Numbered from the stretch's first letter, positions 34,826 through 46,589 are shown. The stretch: DNA of 64,000 bases from Arachis hypogaea (GCF_003086295.3 NC_092044.1:73494024-73558023); one strand, 5' to 3'. Notes: generated by a model from the letters alone, not told the origin. Program-made: numbers and translations.

Positions 34826-35521
34826 GTGAGTGTCACTAACGTTGGCTCATCAATCTTAGCTCCACATTAACTTTCACATTAGTGGTCTTAACATGACTAC
34901 TAACGTGGGCAATGCTAGTTTGATCCAACGTTAGTGACAAAGGTGAGTGTCACTAACATTGGCATTGTTCCTCTCTTCCACGTTAGAGTTCACGTTAACT
35001 AAGTTAACGTGACTCTTAACGTGGCTTATTGCCAAATCTTGGAATGTTAGTGGTGTTCACGTTTACCACTAACGTTTGAGCTTTCTTTTGTCTCCACGTT
35101 AACTACCACGTTAACCTAGTTAACGTGGCAATTAACATGGGCTTATGATAGCTTCGTAGGCGTTATTGGTGATCACTTTTCTCATTAACGTTGCAAGCTA
35201 TTTACCATTCCACGTTAGTGGTCACGTTAACTAGATTAACGTGAGTACTAACGTGGTTCTTCCTTGCTTCCTTTATCCTGAAATCAAGCAAATAAAATGC
35301 ATCAAAGCTCTAGCCAAAGTCATGAGATTATGCATCATCAATTTATCATTCAATTCTAGCGAAAATCCTCATGAAATCATGTGAAATTCACAATAATTGC
35401 TTGAATCAAGGTGTAAGTGTATTTTCATCCAAAACTTGCCTTATTCACTAAGAAAAGCATGAAACTAACCTAAAACAGTAAAGAAAAGGTCAGTGAAACT
35501 GGCCTAGATGCCCTGGCATCA
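34826..35521 (-). repeat. F3 LTR fragment (minus strand)
   Basis: Read on the minus strand it begins TGATGCCAGGGCATC at 35521 and runs into the CACGTTA/TAACGTG word array (about 35260-34826), where it is cut off. The LTR start is exact; U5 and any internal sequence are missing. Confidence 0.85.
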
Positions 35522-36479
35522 AAGGGATAAAAGGAAAGCATAGTAAAATTGCAAGAAAAGTAAATCTACACTACTCAATTGCAAGGAATTAAACAACAAC
35601 AAATCAAATGAACAATAAAGGAACATGAAAACATAAATTGCATTAAAAGGAAAGTGGAAGAACAAAAATGCATCAACAACAAAGTAGAGAACTACAAGAA
35701 TTAAATGCTAAACTAGAGAGAAGAGATGTAGAAGAAGGAGAATTACAAAAAGAAAAGTGAATCAAAGCATGAAACTAACCTAGATCTAAGAATTCCTTAT
35801 CTAGATCTAAACCCAATCCTAATTCTAGAGAGAAGAGAGATCTTCTCTCTCTAGAAACTAACTTTCCCTCCAAAACAAAACTAATGGTGAAAAGTATGTA
35901 AAAGTTTCTTGATTCCCCTTCAACTCTTGGCTTAAATAGCATTAGAATTGAGTTGGATTGGGCCCACAAGGCTTCTAAAATCACTGACCACAAGTTGCAT
36001 TAAGTGAATCATGTGCAACCATTGGCGTGTACGTGTATAGTGCATGTACGCATCTCTATACGTGATGCAACTATGGTAAATCTTATATCATTTTGAAGCC
36101 CCGGATGTTAGTTTTTTAACGCAACTAGAACCGCGTCATTTGGATTTTTGTAGCTCAAGTAATGATCGATTAAGTGCGAAGAGGCCTGGCTTGACAGCAT
36201 TTGCGATTCCTTCATTTCTTCATGAGTTCTCCATTGCTACATGCTTTTTCTTCATTCCCTTGATCCAATTTTTGCCTCCTAAAACTGAAATCACTTAACA
36301 AACATATCAAGGCATATAATGGAATCAAGGTATTTTAAGTCCTAAAAGCATGTTTTCACTCTTAAGCACAATTAAAGGCGAATGTACAAAACCATGCTAT
36401 TTCATTGGATACATGAGAGAAAAGTTTACAAAACCCTCAAAATTCAACACAAGATAAACTCTAAAAATGGGGTTTATCA
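35522..36479 (-). repeat. F5-related LTR fragment (minus strand)
   Basis: The minus strand starts TGATAAACCCC at 36479. It follows the F5 LTR loosely (shared phrases around AGCATGGTTTT, AAGAGTGAAAACATGC, CTAGAGAGAGAAG) but is clearly diverged, so it is probably a subfamily. An F3 LTR interrupts it at 35521. A few ACGTGTA words lie near 36020-36065. Confidence 0.8.
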
Positions 36480-36889
36480 CACCCCCAAAGGACTTAGTGG
36501 AATATCATGCAGAAGAAAGGGAGGAAGCCAATCAAGGAAGTACACACTCAAGTGAAGCAGAAAGTTACATAGAAGAATGGTTCAATGAGCCACCAAATCA
36601 AGAGGCTTTTGATGAAGAGGACACTCCAACCATGATACAACACCCAGATCTTGATATCCAAGAAGTGAAAGCAACCAACAAAAACACCGAAGAGAGGATT
36701 GTGACCAAGCTACCATTGACCATATCCATGAAGAAGAAAAGGTCAACTACAAACAATCCAACCCCTACTGCCCCAACAAGCAAGTTCAATCAATCAAATA
36801 ACAAAAGAAAGCTTGTTGGGAAGAGACCAAGACAGGGGACACTGACTGGATTTTCTCTCTCCTTGAGGTCATTCCTCTTAACAAACTAG
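36480..36889 (+). pseudogene. C-terminal part of an F6 ORF (unknown function)
   Basis: The open frame starts inside the F5-related LTR; only the part from 36480 belongs to F6. It is acidic first (EEREEANQGSTHSSEAESY, NEPPNQEAFDEED) and then basic and Ser/Thr/Asn-rich, ending RPRQGTLTGFSLSLRSFLL. The acidic part loosely recalls the F2 accessory protein (NQRSLYSSELENF), but the C-terminus differs, with no PLEYGLLE region. It stops about 60 bp before the post-ORF hairpin, as in F2 and F5. A third lineage of the accessory protein is possible but unproven. Confidence 0.45.
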
Positions 36890-36947
36890 AAGAAGAGGAA
36901 GAAAGTTGAGAACAATATGTCAAGCTAATGACACTAAAAGAGCGCTT

Positions 36948-36965
36948 GTTGGGAGGCAACCCAAC
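36948..36965 (+). other. post-ORF hairpin (GTTGGG/CCCAAC, loop AGGCAA)
   Basis: A perfect 6-bp stem follows AGAGCGCTT. The outer pair is G-C where the copy at 49 has A-T. Confidence 0.6.
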
Positions 36966-37029
36966 CTTAGGTAACATTTCATTTTTCTGCTTTGTTTATT
37001 TTCTCTCCTTACTTTGTTTATTTTTCAAA

Positions 37030-37575
37030 TAATTTGGCATATGATTGCATTCTAAGTTTGGTGTTGCGCTCTGCAATAATCTATTTTTAATCTTTCTGGA
37101 TGCTTGCATCATTCTAAAATGAAAGTGTCACACTAAGTTTCTAAGTTTGGTATGCCACTTAACCTTCTATGCAATGTACCCAGCAACACGACTTGTTTGT
37201 ACAATTATAATGCCTTTGCTTTGAAGTTCTCTGTTCTATTTTTCTTTATCGTTGCTTTAGTCATCTCTTTATTTTTAATACTTTCTTTTATTGTCCTTAA
37301 CTATCTGTGTTAATACCTCACCAAGAAACCTTTACTCGTGACATTTGTTTCTCTTGGTGATTGTGTTATTAACATATTACTCGTGACATTTATTTCAAAT
37401 AAATTGACATGTGTTTACATTCTAAGTTTGGTGTTGCTATGCAACAAAAATTTGTTTACAATCTTTACTAGATACTTACATCAATTCCAAGTGAAAGTGT
37501 CACACTAAGTTTGGTGTGCCACTTATTTTTTATGCAATGTATCATGCATACCCCGCTTATTTTTGTAATCACATG
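37030..37575 (+). repeat. diverged tandem duplication in the F6 tail
   Basis: Two units of about 170-190 bp, offset by about 370 bp (37030-37215 and 37400-37575), share CATTCTAAGTTTGGTGTTG, GAAAGTGTCACACTAAGTTT and ATGCAATGTA in the same order. Each carries two AAGTTTGGT motifs. Confidence 0.6.
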
Positions 37576-38684
37576 GTCTTTATCTCATGTGCCTTCATTG
37601 TTATTTTTAATTTTGCTTGCTTAAACACATGTACTACTGACATTTCACTGTGTAAGACACTCATGATCCATCGTAGACCCCATCACTACAATTTTAATTG
37701 TTGCTTGAGGATAAGCAAGCATTCTAAGGCTGGTATGGGAAGGGGAAGAATAGGAGGAAAATGACAACAATAGTGAAGATGAACTACAAGGTGGTAAAGT
37801 TCTTTTTCCTCTTATTTGTTTTCAGTACTTTGAAGTGCATGGTTATCTTTTATCTTCTCTATATACATGTGTGTTGTGAATAAGCATAGTTTAATTGTTA
37901 AATTGTAACATGTTGCTGTGACATTATGACTACCATCTTAAATTTTGTGAGTTCAAAAGCAATAAAGTATCATGATCATAAAAAAACAAGGTAATTAAAG
38001 AAGAACTTAGCATGGGCATACAAGTATTGAAAGGCTAGTATGATTAATTGTTTCTCAATTGTATTAGATTTTATTTAATTGAAGTTTTCATCTAGGACAT
38101 TTTATGAAATTTTTGAAATCATGAAAACCTTGAAGGGAGCAAATGCAAATAAGGCAAGAAAAGAAAAGGGAAAGAATGAGAAAGATGAAGGCTCTGAGTA
38201 CCAATGACAATTCATTTGTTAAGTACTTATGGTGTTTATGTATCAGGCGAAAAACTTGAAAATAAAACACTTAGAAGTTAAGACTAGGCTCAAGTGCAAA
38301 AGCACTCCCTCAAAGCTCAAGGCTTTGAGCATCAATGATTAGAGAGTAAAGAAAAGAAATAAATAAGCTTAAAGAAGCCCTCTAATTAAATGCTTGTGGT
38401 GCTTATGTATCAAGTGGTAATACTTGAAAACAAAGCATTTAGAGTCGTAGCTTTGTTTTCAACTCATGGGGCAAAGCACCCAAAAGGAAGAGATAAAAAG
38501 AGAATGAAAATCTTGTTTCAAGGAAGAAATAGAAAGAAAAAGATTTCATAAAATGAGCTAGAAACATCAATCTTTTGAATTCCTTTTGTGATTGTAGCAT
38601 GCACAGAAAACTAGCCAACCATGAACATTAAATTGCTGTTCTTCTCACATTGGGTTGTCAAAACATTACTGCATGATTCTTTTC
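37576..38684 (+). other. F6 tail, non-coding
   Basis: No gene is seen. A hairpin TTGCTTG/TAAGCAA around AGGA (37701-37718) is followed by a decayed TTCTAAGGCTGGTATGG motif. The rest is an A-rich block with AAGGCTTTGAGCATCAATG phrases shared with F1 and F2. Confidence 0.65.
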
Positions 38685-38720
38685 TTGCTTGGGGACAAAC
38701 AAGGTTTAAGTTTGGTGTTG
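38685..38720 (+). promoter_or_regulatory. pre-PPT hairpin and tract of F6
   Basis: TTGCTTG and CAAACAA (one mismatch) enclose GGGA, followed by TTTAAGTTTGGTGTTG up to the LTR at 38721. Confidence 0.6.
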
Positions 38721-39035
38721 TGATGACACGTCATTTTAGGCTAGTTTTACTATGCTTTTTCATTTGTTTTTACTTGGTTTTCATGCATTTTTAGGCAATA
38801 ACTAAGTGCTTGGATGAGAAATTCATGCTTGTCCTAATTCAATCAAACATTGTTGATTTTTTGCATTTTCATGAGATATTTTTGCAAGATTTAGTTGATA
38901 ATATGAGTGATGCAAGATTTGATGATTATGCCAAGGATTTGATGTATCTGTTTGGTTGAGGACATGCAAGAAAGAAGTAGAAAAATGAAAAAGAGCGTTT
39001 TGCTAAGGACGCGTACGCGTGGGTGACGTGTACGC
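38721..39035 (+). repeat. F6 3' LTR, first part
   Basis: It starts TGATGACACGTCAT (terminal hairpin ATGAC/GTCAT) and reaches an ACGCGTACGCGTG word before the inverted F1 LTR begins at 39036. Confidence 0.8.
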
Positions 39036-40491
39036 TGGTCCACGAAATTGTAAATCACACTTTTTACAACTCGTACCACAAACCAGCAAGTGCACTGGGT
39101 CGTCAAAGTAATACCTTACGTGAGTAAGGGTCGAATCCCACGGAGATTGTTGGCTTGAAGCAAGCTATGGTTATCTTGTAACTCTTCGTCAAGATAATAA
39201 TAATTCTCAATTTTGATTGGTAGTAAAAAAAAAGCATGGATTAAATAGTACTTGTTATGCAGTAATGGAGAATATGTTAAGAGTTTTGGAGATGCTTTGT
39301 CTTCTGAATCTCTACTTTCCCCCTGTCTTCTTCTTCACGCACGCAAGGTTCCTCCTATGGCAAGCTGTGTGTTGGTGGATCACCGTTGACAATGGCTACC
39401 ATCCGTCCTCTCAGTGAAAATGGTCCAGGTGCGCTGTCACCGCACGGCTAATCATTTGTCGGTTCTCACTCATGCTGGAATAGGATCTATTGATCCTTTT
39501 GCTTCTGTCACTACGCCCAACCCTTGTGAGTTTGAAGCTCGTCATAGTCATTCAATCCCTGAATCCTACTCGGAATACCACAGACAAGGTTTAGACTTTT
39601 TGGATTCTCAAGAATGCTGCCAATGGATTCTAGCTTATACCATGAAGATTCTGATTAAGGAATCTAAGAGATACTCATTCAATCTAATGTAGAAAGGAGG
39701 TGGTTGTCAGACATGCGTTCATAGGTTGAGAATGGTGATGAGTGTCACGGATCATCACATTAATCATATTGAAGTGCGAATGAATATCTTAGATAGAAAC
39801 AAGCGTGTTTGAATTGAAAACAAAAATAATTGCATTAATCCATCGAGACACAGCAGAGCTCCTCACCCCCAACAATGGAGTTTAGAGGCTCATGCCATCA
39901 AAAAGTACAAAGTTCAAATCTAAAAATGTCATCAAGTACAAAATAAATCTCTAAAAGTTGTTTAAATACTAAACTAGTAACCTAGGTTTACAGAAAATGA
40001 GTAAACTGAGATGGATAGTGCAGAAATCCGCTTTTGGAGCCCACTTGGTGTGTGCTGGGCCTGAGACTTGAGCTTTTCACACGCCTGGGCTGTTTCTGGA
40101 GTTAAACGCCAGGTTGTAACCTGTTTTGGGCGTTTAGCTCCAACTTGTAGCCTGTTTCTGGCATTTAACGCCAGAATGGAACATGGAACTGGCGTTAAAT
40201 GCCAGTTTAAATCGTTTATCTTCGAGCAAAATATAAACTATTATATATTTCTGAAAAGCTCTGGATGTCTACTTTCCAACCCAATTGAGAGCGCGCCAAT
40301 TGGATTCCTCTAGCTCCAAAAAATCCATTCCGAGTGCAGGGAGGTCAGAATCCAACAGCATCAGCAGTCCTTTTTCAGCCTGAATCAGATTTTTGCTCAG
40401 ATCCCTCAATTTCAGCCAAAAAACACATGAAATCACAGAAAAACACACAAACTCATAGTAAAGTCCAGAGATATGAATTTTGCTTAAAAAC

Positions 40492-41034
40492 TGTTCATAC
40501 CCTGGGTCGAGCTGTCCGACCCGGGATGTTCTACAGGCAAAGCGACCGACCTCTTCAGGTCAGGACAACCCGACCTCTTCTCAAAAAGCTCGGCCAAGTC
40601 ACAGGAAAGCCCAAACAAAGGGCCCAAATAGAGGAACACGCCCCAAATCCTAAGGCGGCCCAAGCCTACAAAGATAAAGGCAGTTCCCTTAAAGATAAGA
40701 TGACCTCACTTAAAGATAAGATAAGATAAGATAACTAACTTATCTTATCCGCAGGAGGCCACATCTCACCATTATAAATACACTGGAGCACCCAGGTATA
40801 ACTCTTACTCTGATTCTACTTAATACCTGCTTAATACCCTTGCTAACTTAAGCATCGGAGTCCCTTGCAGGTACCCCCCACCCTCTGGGGACGAAGGATC
40901 AGCACCGCCACCAAGTCCAACAAGTCGGACACACCAGCTCCGGCCGCTGTACACCTGCCAGACACGTTGGCTCCAACCAACACAGAAAGGTCTCATCTGA
41001 GATCGACCTACAGTTTCAGGTGACCCTCGGAACA
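40492..41034 (+). repeat. F7 LTR, left copy
   Basis: It runs from TGTTCATACC to CTCGGAACA, 543 bp. Near its start CCTGGGTCG and CGACCCGGG form a 9-bp hairpin with one G-T pair. TATAAATA lies near 40776. It is flanked by AAAAC on both sides, as for a solo LTR. Confidence 0.9.
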
Positions 41035-41127
41035 AAAACTAATAAAAATATACTAAAAACTAACTAAAACATACTAAAAACTACATGAAATTACCCCTAA
41101 AAAGCGTATAAAATATCCGCTCATCAC

Positions 41128-41865
41128 AATGCCACCGCTCAAAGAAGCCGAAAATTCCTATATAGGAACATTATTACGAGATTCGGGGTACCATACTCCA
41201 TCACCACGGACAACGGTACCCAATTTACAGAGGCAGGCTTCAGAAAACTGGTGGCCGACTTGAACATAAAACACCAGTTCACCTCTGTCGAACATCCCCA
41301 AGCCAATGGACAAGCTGAAGCGGCCAACAAAGTCATATTGGCTGGATTAAAGCGGAGGCTACAAGAAGCAAAGGGAGCTTGGGCCGAGGAACTACCACAA
41401 GTCCTATGGGCATACCGAACAACACTCCATTCTACTACAAACGAATCACCATTCCGACTAGCATACGGAGTGGAGGCAATGATTCCAATAGAAATCGAAG
41501 AAGGATCTCCCCGAGTAGTCCACTACAATGAACAAGCAAACTCTCAACTTCAGAGAGAAGAGCTCGACTTGTTACCCGAAATCCAAGAACGAGCTCGGAT
41601 CAGGGAAGAAGCTCTAAAGCGACGAATGGCCTCCAGATATAATCAAAAAGTAGTACCAAGAAGTCTCGCAGAGAATGATCTCATCCTAATCAGAAATGAT
41701 ATTGGAACAACTCAACCCGGAGAAGGAAAGCTGGCAGCAAACTGGAAAGGACCCTACCGAGTCATTGAAGTACTGGGGAAGGGCTACTACAGACTGGTCG
41801 AGCTTGATGGACGGGAGCTTCCTCGATCATGGCACGCCTGCAACCTAAAAAGGTACTACAATTAG
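41128..41865 (+). pseudogene. F7 integrase, N-terminally truncated
   Basis: The frame is open from the junction at 41128 to a TAG at 41863. It reads FLYRNIITRFGVPYSITTDN with the second catalytic Asp, then FTSVEHPQANGQAEAANK with the catalytic Glu 35-36 residues later. LPQVLWAYRTT and a GPYRV C-terminal domain follow, ending HACNLKRYYN. The zinc finger and first catalytic Asp are missing because the element is cut here. It belongs to the Ty3/gypsy integrase family, Tat-type by similarity of the SITTDNG and HPQANGQAE motifs. It cannot be active alone. Confidence 0.85.
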
Positions 41866-43270
41866 GAAAGGTAAAGGATCTCACTAAATGGATGCGCTCT
41901 TTTTCCTGAAAAGGTTTTTTAATGAGGCACCATGTCGAGACCTAGGAACAAGGGAATTCCCACATGTATATATTTGCATTTTCTGAATAAAGTTTATTTA
42001 GATATTCTACATGATTCCAAGATGCATTAATCTGAAGTATTCATCGTCCGATTATAAAGCAACAGGTCGGTAGAAAGTGAAAAACAAATTCACTGCGCGA
42101 CCACGATAAAGACAATCGTCCGATAAAGGTGAAAACGCGATTCACCCAAAGGACGATCTAAAGACGCCAACCATTTTCTACAAATCGGCAAAGATGAACA
42201 TAGAATAATGTAAGAAGTTATCGAAAGCAATCCAAAAAAAGAACCTGACGAGGTCTTACGGATAGCTAATATAATAACTTAAAAGACTGGCCGACATTCA
42301 GAAATCGGACTAAGTCAACCCAAGTTATAAGTAAACCCTTGAAAGAGGTCTGGCCAACCCTATTAAAGAGGATTACTTTAATTTAGAAGGGCCTGGCATA
42401 ACAAAGTTAGCCCAAAATTAAAAAGTTATCAAAGTAATCCCTGAAAGAGATCTGACAAAGATCCAAGAAAGAGGATTACAGAAATAACTTAAAGGAGACT
42501 GACATAACCAAATCGGACTCCTACCATTAAAAAAGTTATACAAGTAGTCCCTGAAAGAGATCTGACAAAGATCCAAGAAAGAGGATTACAGAAATAACTT
42601 AAAGGAGACCGACATAACCAAATCAGACTCCTACCATTAAAAAAAGTTATACAAGTAGTCCCTGAAAGAGATCTGACAAAGATCCAAGAAAGAGGATTAC
42701 AGAAATAACTTAAAGGAGACTGACATAACTAAATCGGACTCCTACCATTAAAAAAGTTATACAAGTAGTCCCTGAAAGAGATCTGACAAAGATCCAAAAA
42801 AGAGGACTACGAAAAATAACTTAAAGGAGACCGATATAACCAAGTCGGACTCCTACCACTAAAAAGTTATCAACATAATCCCTGAAGGAGACCGAGTAAA
42901 GGCCCAGAAAAAGGGATCACGAAAATAGCTTTTGAGGGGGAACAACATAAAGAAATCGGTCATAAGGCGCTAAAGAGTGAGGAAACCGAGAAACAAGTCG
43001 GACCCCCCACAGGCACGGCCTCAAAAGGATCCAAGCTACAAACAATAAAGCACGCAAACAACCTAAAGGGGCTAGAACAGCAAATTTCAACAGATACCAT
43101 GCATAAAACGATAAAAGCTTCAAGAGGTCACCACAAAACCAACCTCGGAAGCTACTTTTGTTTTTCAAAAAAAGAGTTGCAAGACAGACAACTAGAAGTG
43201 TCAAACAAAACAAAGTTCAAAAAAGCCCACAAACCAGGCTATTTACACAAAATATCCAGAAAAAGATCAG
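41866..43270 (+). repeat. F7 tail with ~110-bp tandem repeats
   Basis: AGTTAT..AGT.GTCCCTGAAAG-type units recur with a period of 110-111 bp (AGTTAT at 42424, 42534, 42645, 42755, 42865). Earlier decayed units reach about 42310 and the array ends near 42920. Each contains GATCTGACAAAGATCC and CATAACCAAATCGGACTCC. The flanks are non-coding. Confidence 0.85.
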
Positions 43271-45169
43271 CTAAAGATCGGGAGCTTTCCCGGTAGCATC
43301 AATATGAGGAGAAGGAGGACGAGTCTGAAGGGGCACGGCATCTATGGTTCCATCATCCCGGTTCAGAATCTGGCAATCCGGATCAGATGTAACGGGAGGA
43401 ACAGAGGAGGTCGACACCTTGAGAGAAGGAACTGGAGGAGGATCAATCTCTTCATCATCCTGGTCATCAGGGACAATCTTACCATCTCTCATGACGTTAT
43501 CCAGGCTGATTAGAGTCAAGTCGGCATCAGGAGCAACAACTCGGAACTGTTCCATCAGGTTCTCGGAGGCAGCAGTTACACTACCCACAAGGTGACCCTG
43601 AAGCTCACCATAATTAACCCGAGCTGTTTCCAACTCCTCCTGAAGACGCATCAATTCCCTATAAGCCGAGACATAGCTATCCTTATGTTTCAAAGCCATG
43701 TCTTCGGCCAGCTTCAGAGAAGCAGCAAGGGCAATAGAGCTGGCCTTCTCACCCTCCAATTCCTTCTCCACCTTGGCCAACTTCACCTCCAACTCCTCCT
43801 TCAGACCCTTGATTCGATCAAACTCTGACTTGGCCTCCTCCATAAAAGATTTGGTAGCATGAACTGGAATCCCCTGAATTGTTCGAAAAATAGCCGCACC
43901 AATATGGGCCATCTTCACACTATTTTGGGTAATAAAATACAAATTCTTTAACAGAGACATGTCGTCCATGGAAAGCCCACCATAGGGGGCAATTTGCTGG
44001 TCAACAAATTCAACGGCATCAAAGTCTGGAGCATCCAAGTTAAAGGGTTCAGGCGTTTTTTGCTTTTTCAAAGGTGGGGCACCAGAAGCAGCAGCAGAAG
44101 TTTGAGGAGGATCGACCTGATGAAACTGGGGAGTAGGAATTACTTTCCTCGGCCCATGGGAACTCGGCACCGGGGCTTCAGGGGGACCTGTGAAGATCCC
44201 TCGCCGGCCACCTTGGCCGAGATGTTCAGAGCCGCAGTTGCCTTTTTTGCCCTTTTGAATGCCTTCATAGAGTCGTTATTCTTTGACATCTCTACAAAAC
44301 ACAAAAACAGTCACGACAAAGAGCTACAAAAGAGAAGAAAAAGGAAATAAAGTACAGAAACAAGTCAGACAAGTACCCAAAACAGTTCGAACCAAGGATG
44401 GGTCATTCAAAAACCTTTTTGTATCAAGGTGGGGCAGTTTTCCCCATAGATCCTCAAGAACAACAACAAAAGCACGCTCAACATCATCAAGCATCTCCCA
44501 AGTATAACGGGACACTCTCACATCCCTCTGCCACTCTAGAGGGAAAGAAGGCTCATAATTTTCGTCAAGAAAAAAGGGGCGGGCCCCCTCGACGGCACGA
44601 ACCTTAAAGAAGTAATTCTTGAAATCCTTAAAGGACTCATCATACATAGCAAAAACTTTGTGGCCCTGGACGGACCTGAAGGAAACCCAGGAAGCCTTCT
44701 TTTTTGAAGAACCGCCAGGCTTGGCAGAAACAAACAAATAAAGAAACAGAGTCTGGGAAGGTGTTACATCTAGTTCCCAACAGAGAAGTTGAAAAATTTT
44801 AATAAAACCCCAGGAATTGGGGTGAAGCTGGGATGGAGCAATATTACACGACCATAACAGGTCGGTTTCAAAAGCAGTAAAAGGAAAAGTAACATTCAAC
44901 TGGCTGAAAAAGTATTCATAGGCATAAAAGAAGGGACGCTCCCTCTCAATGGAAGTTGGAAAGCAAACCCTCTCATCAGAATCAGGAGCAACAAGCTCGT
45001 AATACCCCTCGCGAGCATTGTTACCACAAATCCTATGACGCTTCCTCAGCTCTGTGCAAAATTCAGCGTCCACAACGGAAACACACAACAAAACAAGGGA
45101 GTCCAGCCAATCGGACATCCCCTCGGGAACTCTGGAAGACATCTCTACAATGTTATTGCAAGAAGACAT
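43271..45169 (-). pseudogene. antisense gene of F7, two exons, with a frameshift
   Basis: Exon 1 (45169 to about 44386) encodes a domain of the kind annotated as 'putative gypsy type transposon' (PF04195-like): FCTELRKRHRI, RPFFYAYEYFFSQL, APSQLHPNSWGFIKIFQLLC, and SWVSFRSVQG. A plausible GT donor lies at 44384 and an AG acceptor at about 44294 (minus-strand GTTTTGTAG). Exon 2 starts after this acceptor with MSKNNDS and continues to 43271, encoding a Pro-rich part and a long Glu/Lys/Leu-rich probable coiled coil (about 44010-43550) with a final acidic segment. The reading frame shifts at a run of five G (44181-44185), so this copy looks broken. The transcript would run against the retroelement RNA. 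The function is unknown. Confidence 0.7.
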
Positions 45170-46046
45170 GAGGCCAACTAAATCCTACAAAGTAAGAAAA
45201 GAAAATAAGGTTACTACAAACATATCGGACAAAGGAGAAAACAACTCGGTCAATACTTCTCAGGCAACGAAAAGCAAGAAAAGGAAAACCCCAAGACTCA
45301 AACCAAAGTCATGGGGCATCCTTTGGAGGCAGTAACGAGGTAAGGTTTCCAGAAAAATAGTGTGAAGTTCGCATCCCAGGATTTTTCAAACAAAGAAAAA
45401 GACCTCAAACAAGCAAGCATTTTCAGAAGCATAAGTCATCACAGTGTACCAAACAAAAAGCATTCCCAGAATGTCAAAACGCGCCAAAATTGCTAAAGGT
45501 ATGAACTTCACCAAGAAACTAAAAACGAAGCTACGAAAGAAGCAAGAAAGCTAGTACCAACCTGGAAAGGGCAGCGAGCTTCAAAGAAACTGAAGATGAA
45601 AATCTGGGAACACCTTCTCACAAAGAATGCAAACAAAGAACAATGTCGCAGGGAGAAATGTAAAACTCCAGGCGAAAACAGAAGCTCCAGAAACGCCAAA
45701 CGACGACGCGAAGACAGAGAAAAGGAGAGGCGCAAAACAAGAAAATAGAAGAGCGGAGAGAACGGAGAAGTTATGAAAAAGGGGAAAAGAAGAGAAACCG
45801 TTTCTGGGCTTTCAAAAAATCAAAATAAAGAGCCAAAAGGAAACGGGGCAATTAATGAAAGCATTAAACCCTCGCACATTCCCAAAAAACGCCGATATAA
45901 AAGCACGCGCCTTTAGAGGAAACGTTCTACATTCAAAAGCTGCTGCAAAGGAATCGACAAAATGCTTGAGTTTGGCTTCACCGAAGAAGGGCCGAAGTCA
46001 AGGACTCGGCCTCAAAAAAGAGAAGACTGAGCTCAAGCAGGGGCAC
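45170..46046. other. F7 3' non-coding stretch / upstream of the antisense gene
   Basis: No gene is supported. It is A-rich on the plus strand. It ends with the purine-rich AGCTCAAGCAGGGGCAC directly before the right LTR, a fair polypurine tract for F7. Any promoter of the antisense gene should lie here; I see no clear one. Confidence 0.5.
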
Positions 46047-46589
46047 TGTTCATACCCTGGGTCGAGCTGTCCGACCCGGGATGTTCTACAGGCAAAGCGA
46101 CCGACCTCTTCAGGTCAGGACAACCCGACCTCTTCTCAAAAAGCTCGGCCAAGTCACAGGAAAGCCCAAACAAAGGGCCCAAATAGAGGAACACGCCCCA
46201 AATCCTAAGGCGGCCCAAGCCTACAGAGATAAAGGCGGTTCCCTTAAAGATAAGATGACCTCACTTAAAGATACGATAAGATAAGATAACTAACTTATCT
46301 TATCCGCAAGAGGCCACATCTCACCATTATAAATACACTGGAGCACCCAGGTATAACTCATACTCTGATTCTACTTAATACCTGCTTAATACCCTTGCTA
46401 ACTTAAGCATCGGAGTCCCTTGCAGGTACCCCCCACCCTCCGGGGACGAAGGATCAGCACCGCCACCAAGTCCAACAAGTCGGACACACCAGCTCCGGCC
46501 GTTGTACACCTTCCAGACATGTTGGCTCCAACCAACACAGAAAGGTCTCATCTGAGATCGACCTACAGTTTCAGGTGACCCTCGGAACA
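46047..46589 (+). repeat. F7 LTR, right copy
   Basis: This is 543 bp, almost identical to the left copy, followed by AAAAC and the last 92 bp of the E LTR. Confidence 0.9.

Larger units (their letters stand above)
36480..39035 (+). mobile_element. F6 element, 3' part with start of its LTR
   Basis: It holds the end of an ORF, a post-ORF hairpin, a tail with repeated AAGTTTGGTGT motifs, the pre-PPT hairpin, then an LTR starting TGATGACACGTCAT at 38721. The LTR is interrupted at 39035 by the minus-strand F1 LTR. Its likely continuation is 54385-55631. The 5' part of the element is missing at the junction with the F5-related LTR. Confidence 0.75.
40492..46589 (+). mobile_element. F7 element (Tat/Ogre-like), rearranged
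   Basis: Two LTRs of 543 bp (40492-41034, 46047-46589) are present, and AAAAC lies at both outer flanks (40487-40491, 46590-46594), so F7 inserted into the E LTR. After the left LTR come AAAAC and 92 bp of E LTR (41035-41126), then the internal region starting inside integrase. The tail has tandem repeats and an antisense gene. The layout of integrase, repeat tail, antisense ORF and LTR is known from the Tat lineage of plant Ty3/gypsy elements (Ogre, Retand, Grande). No primer site, gag or RT is present. Confidence 0.85.

Noticed and set aside
40334..41035. Frames within the F7 LTR (again at 46081-46590)
   Set aside because: They lie in an LTR, duplicated with it, and have no domain.
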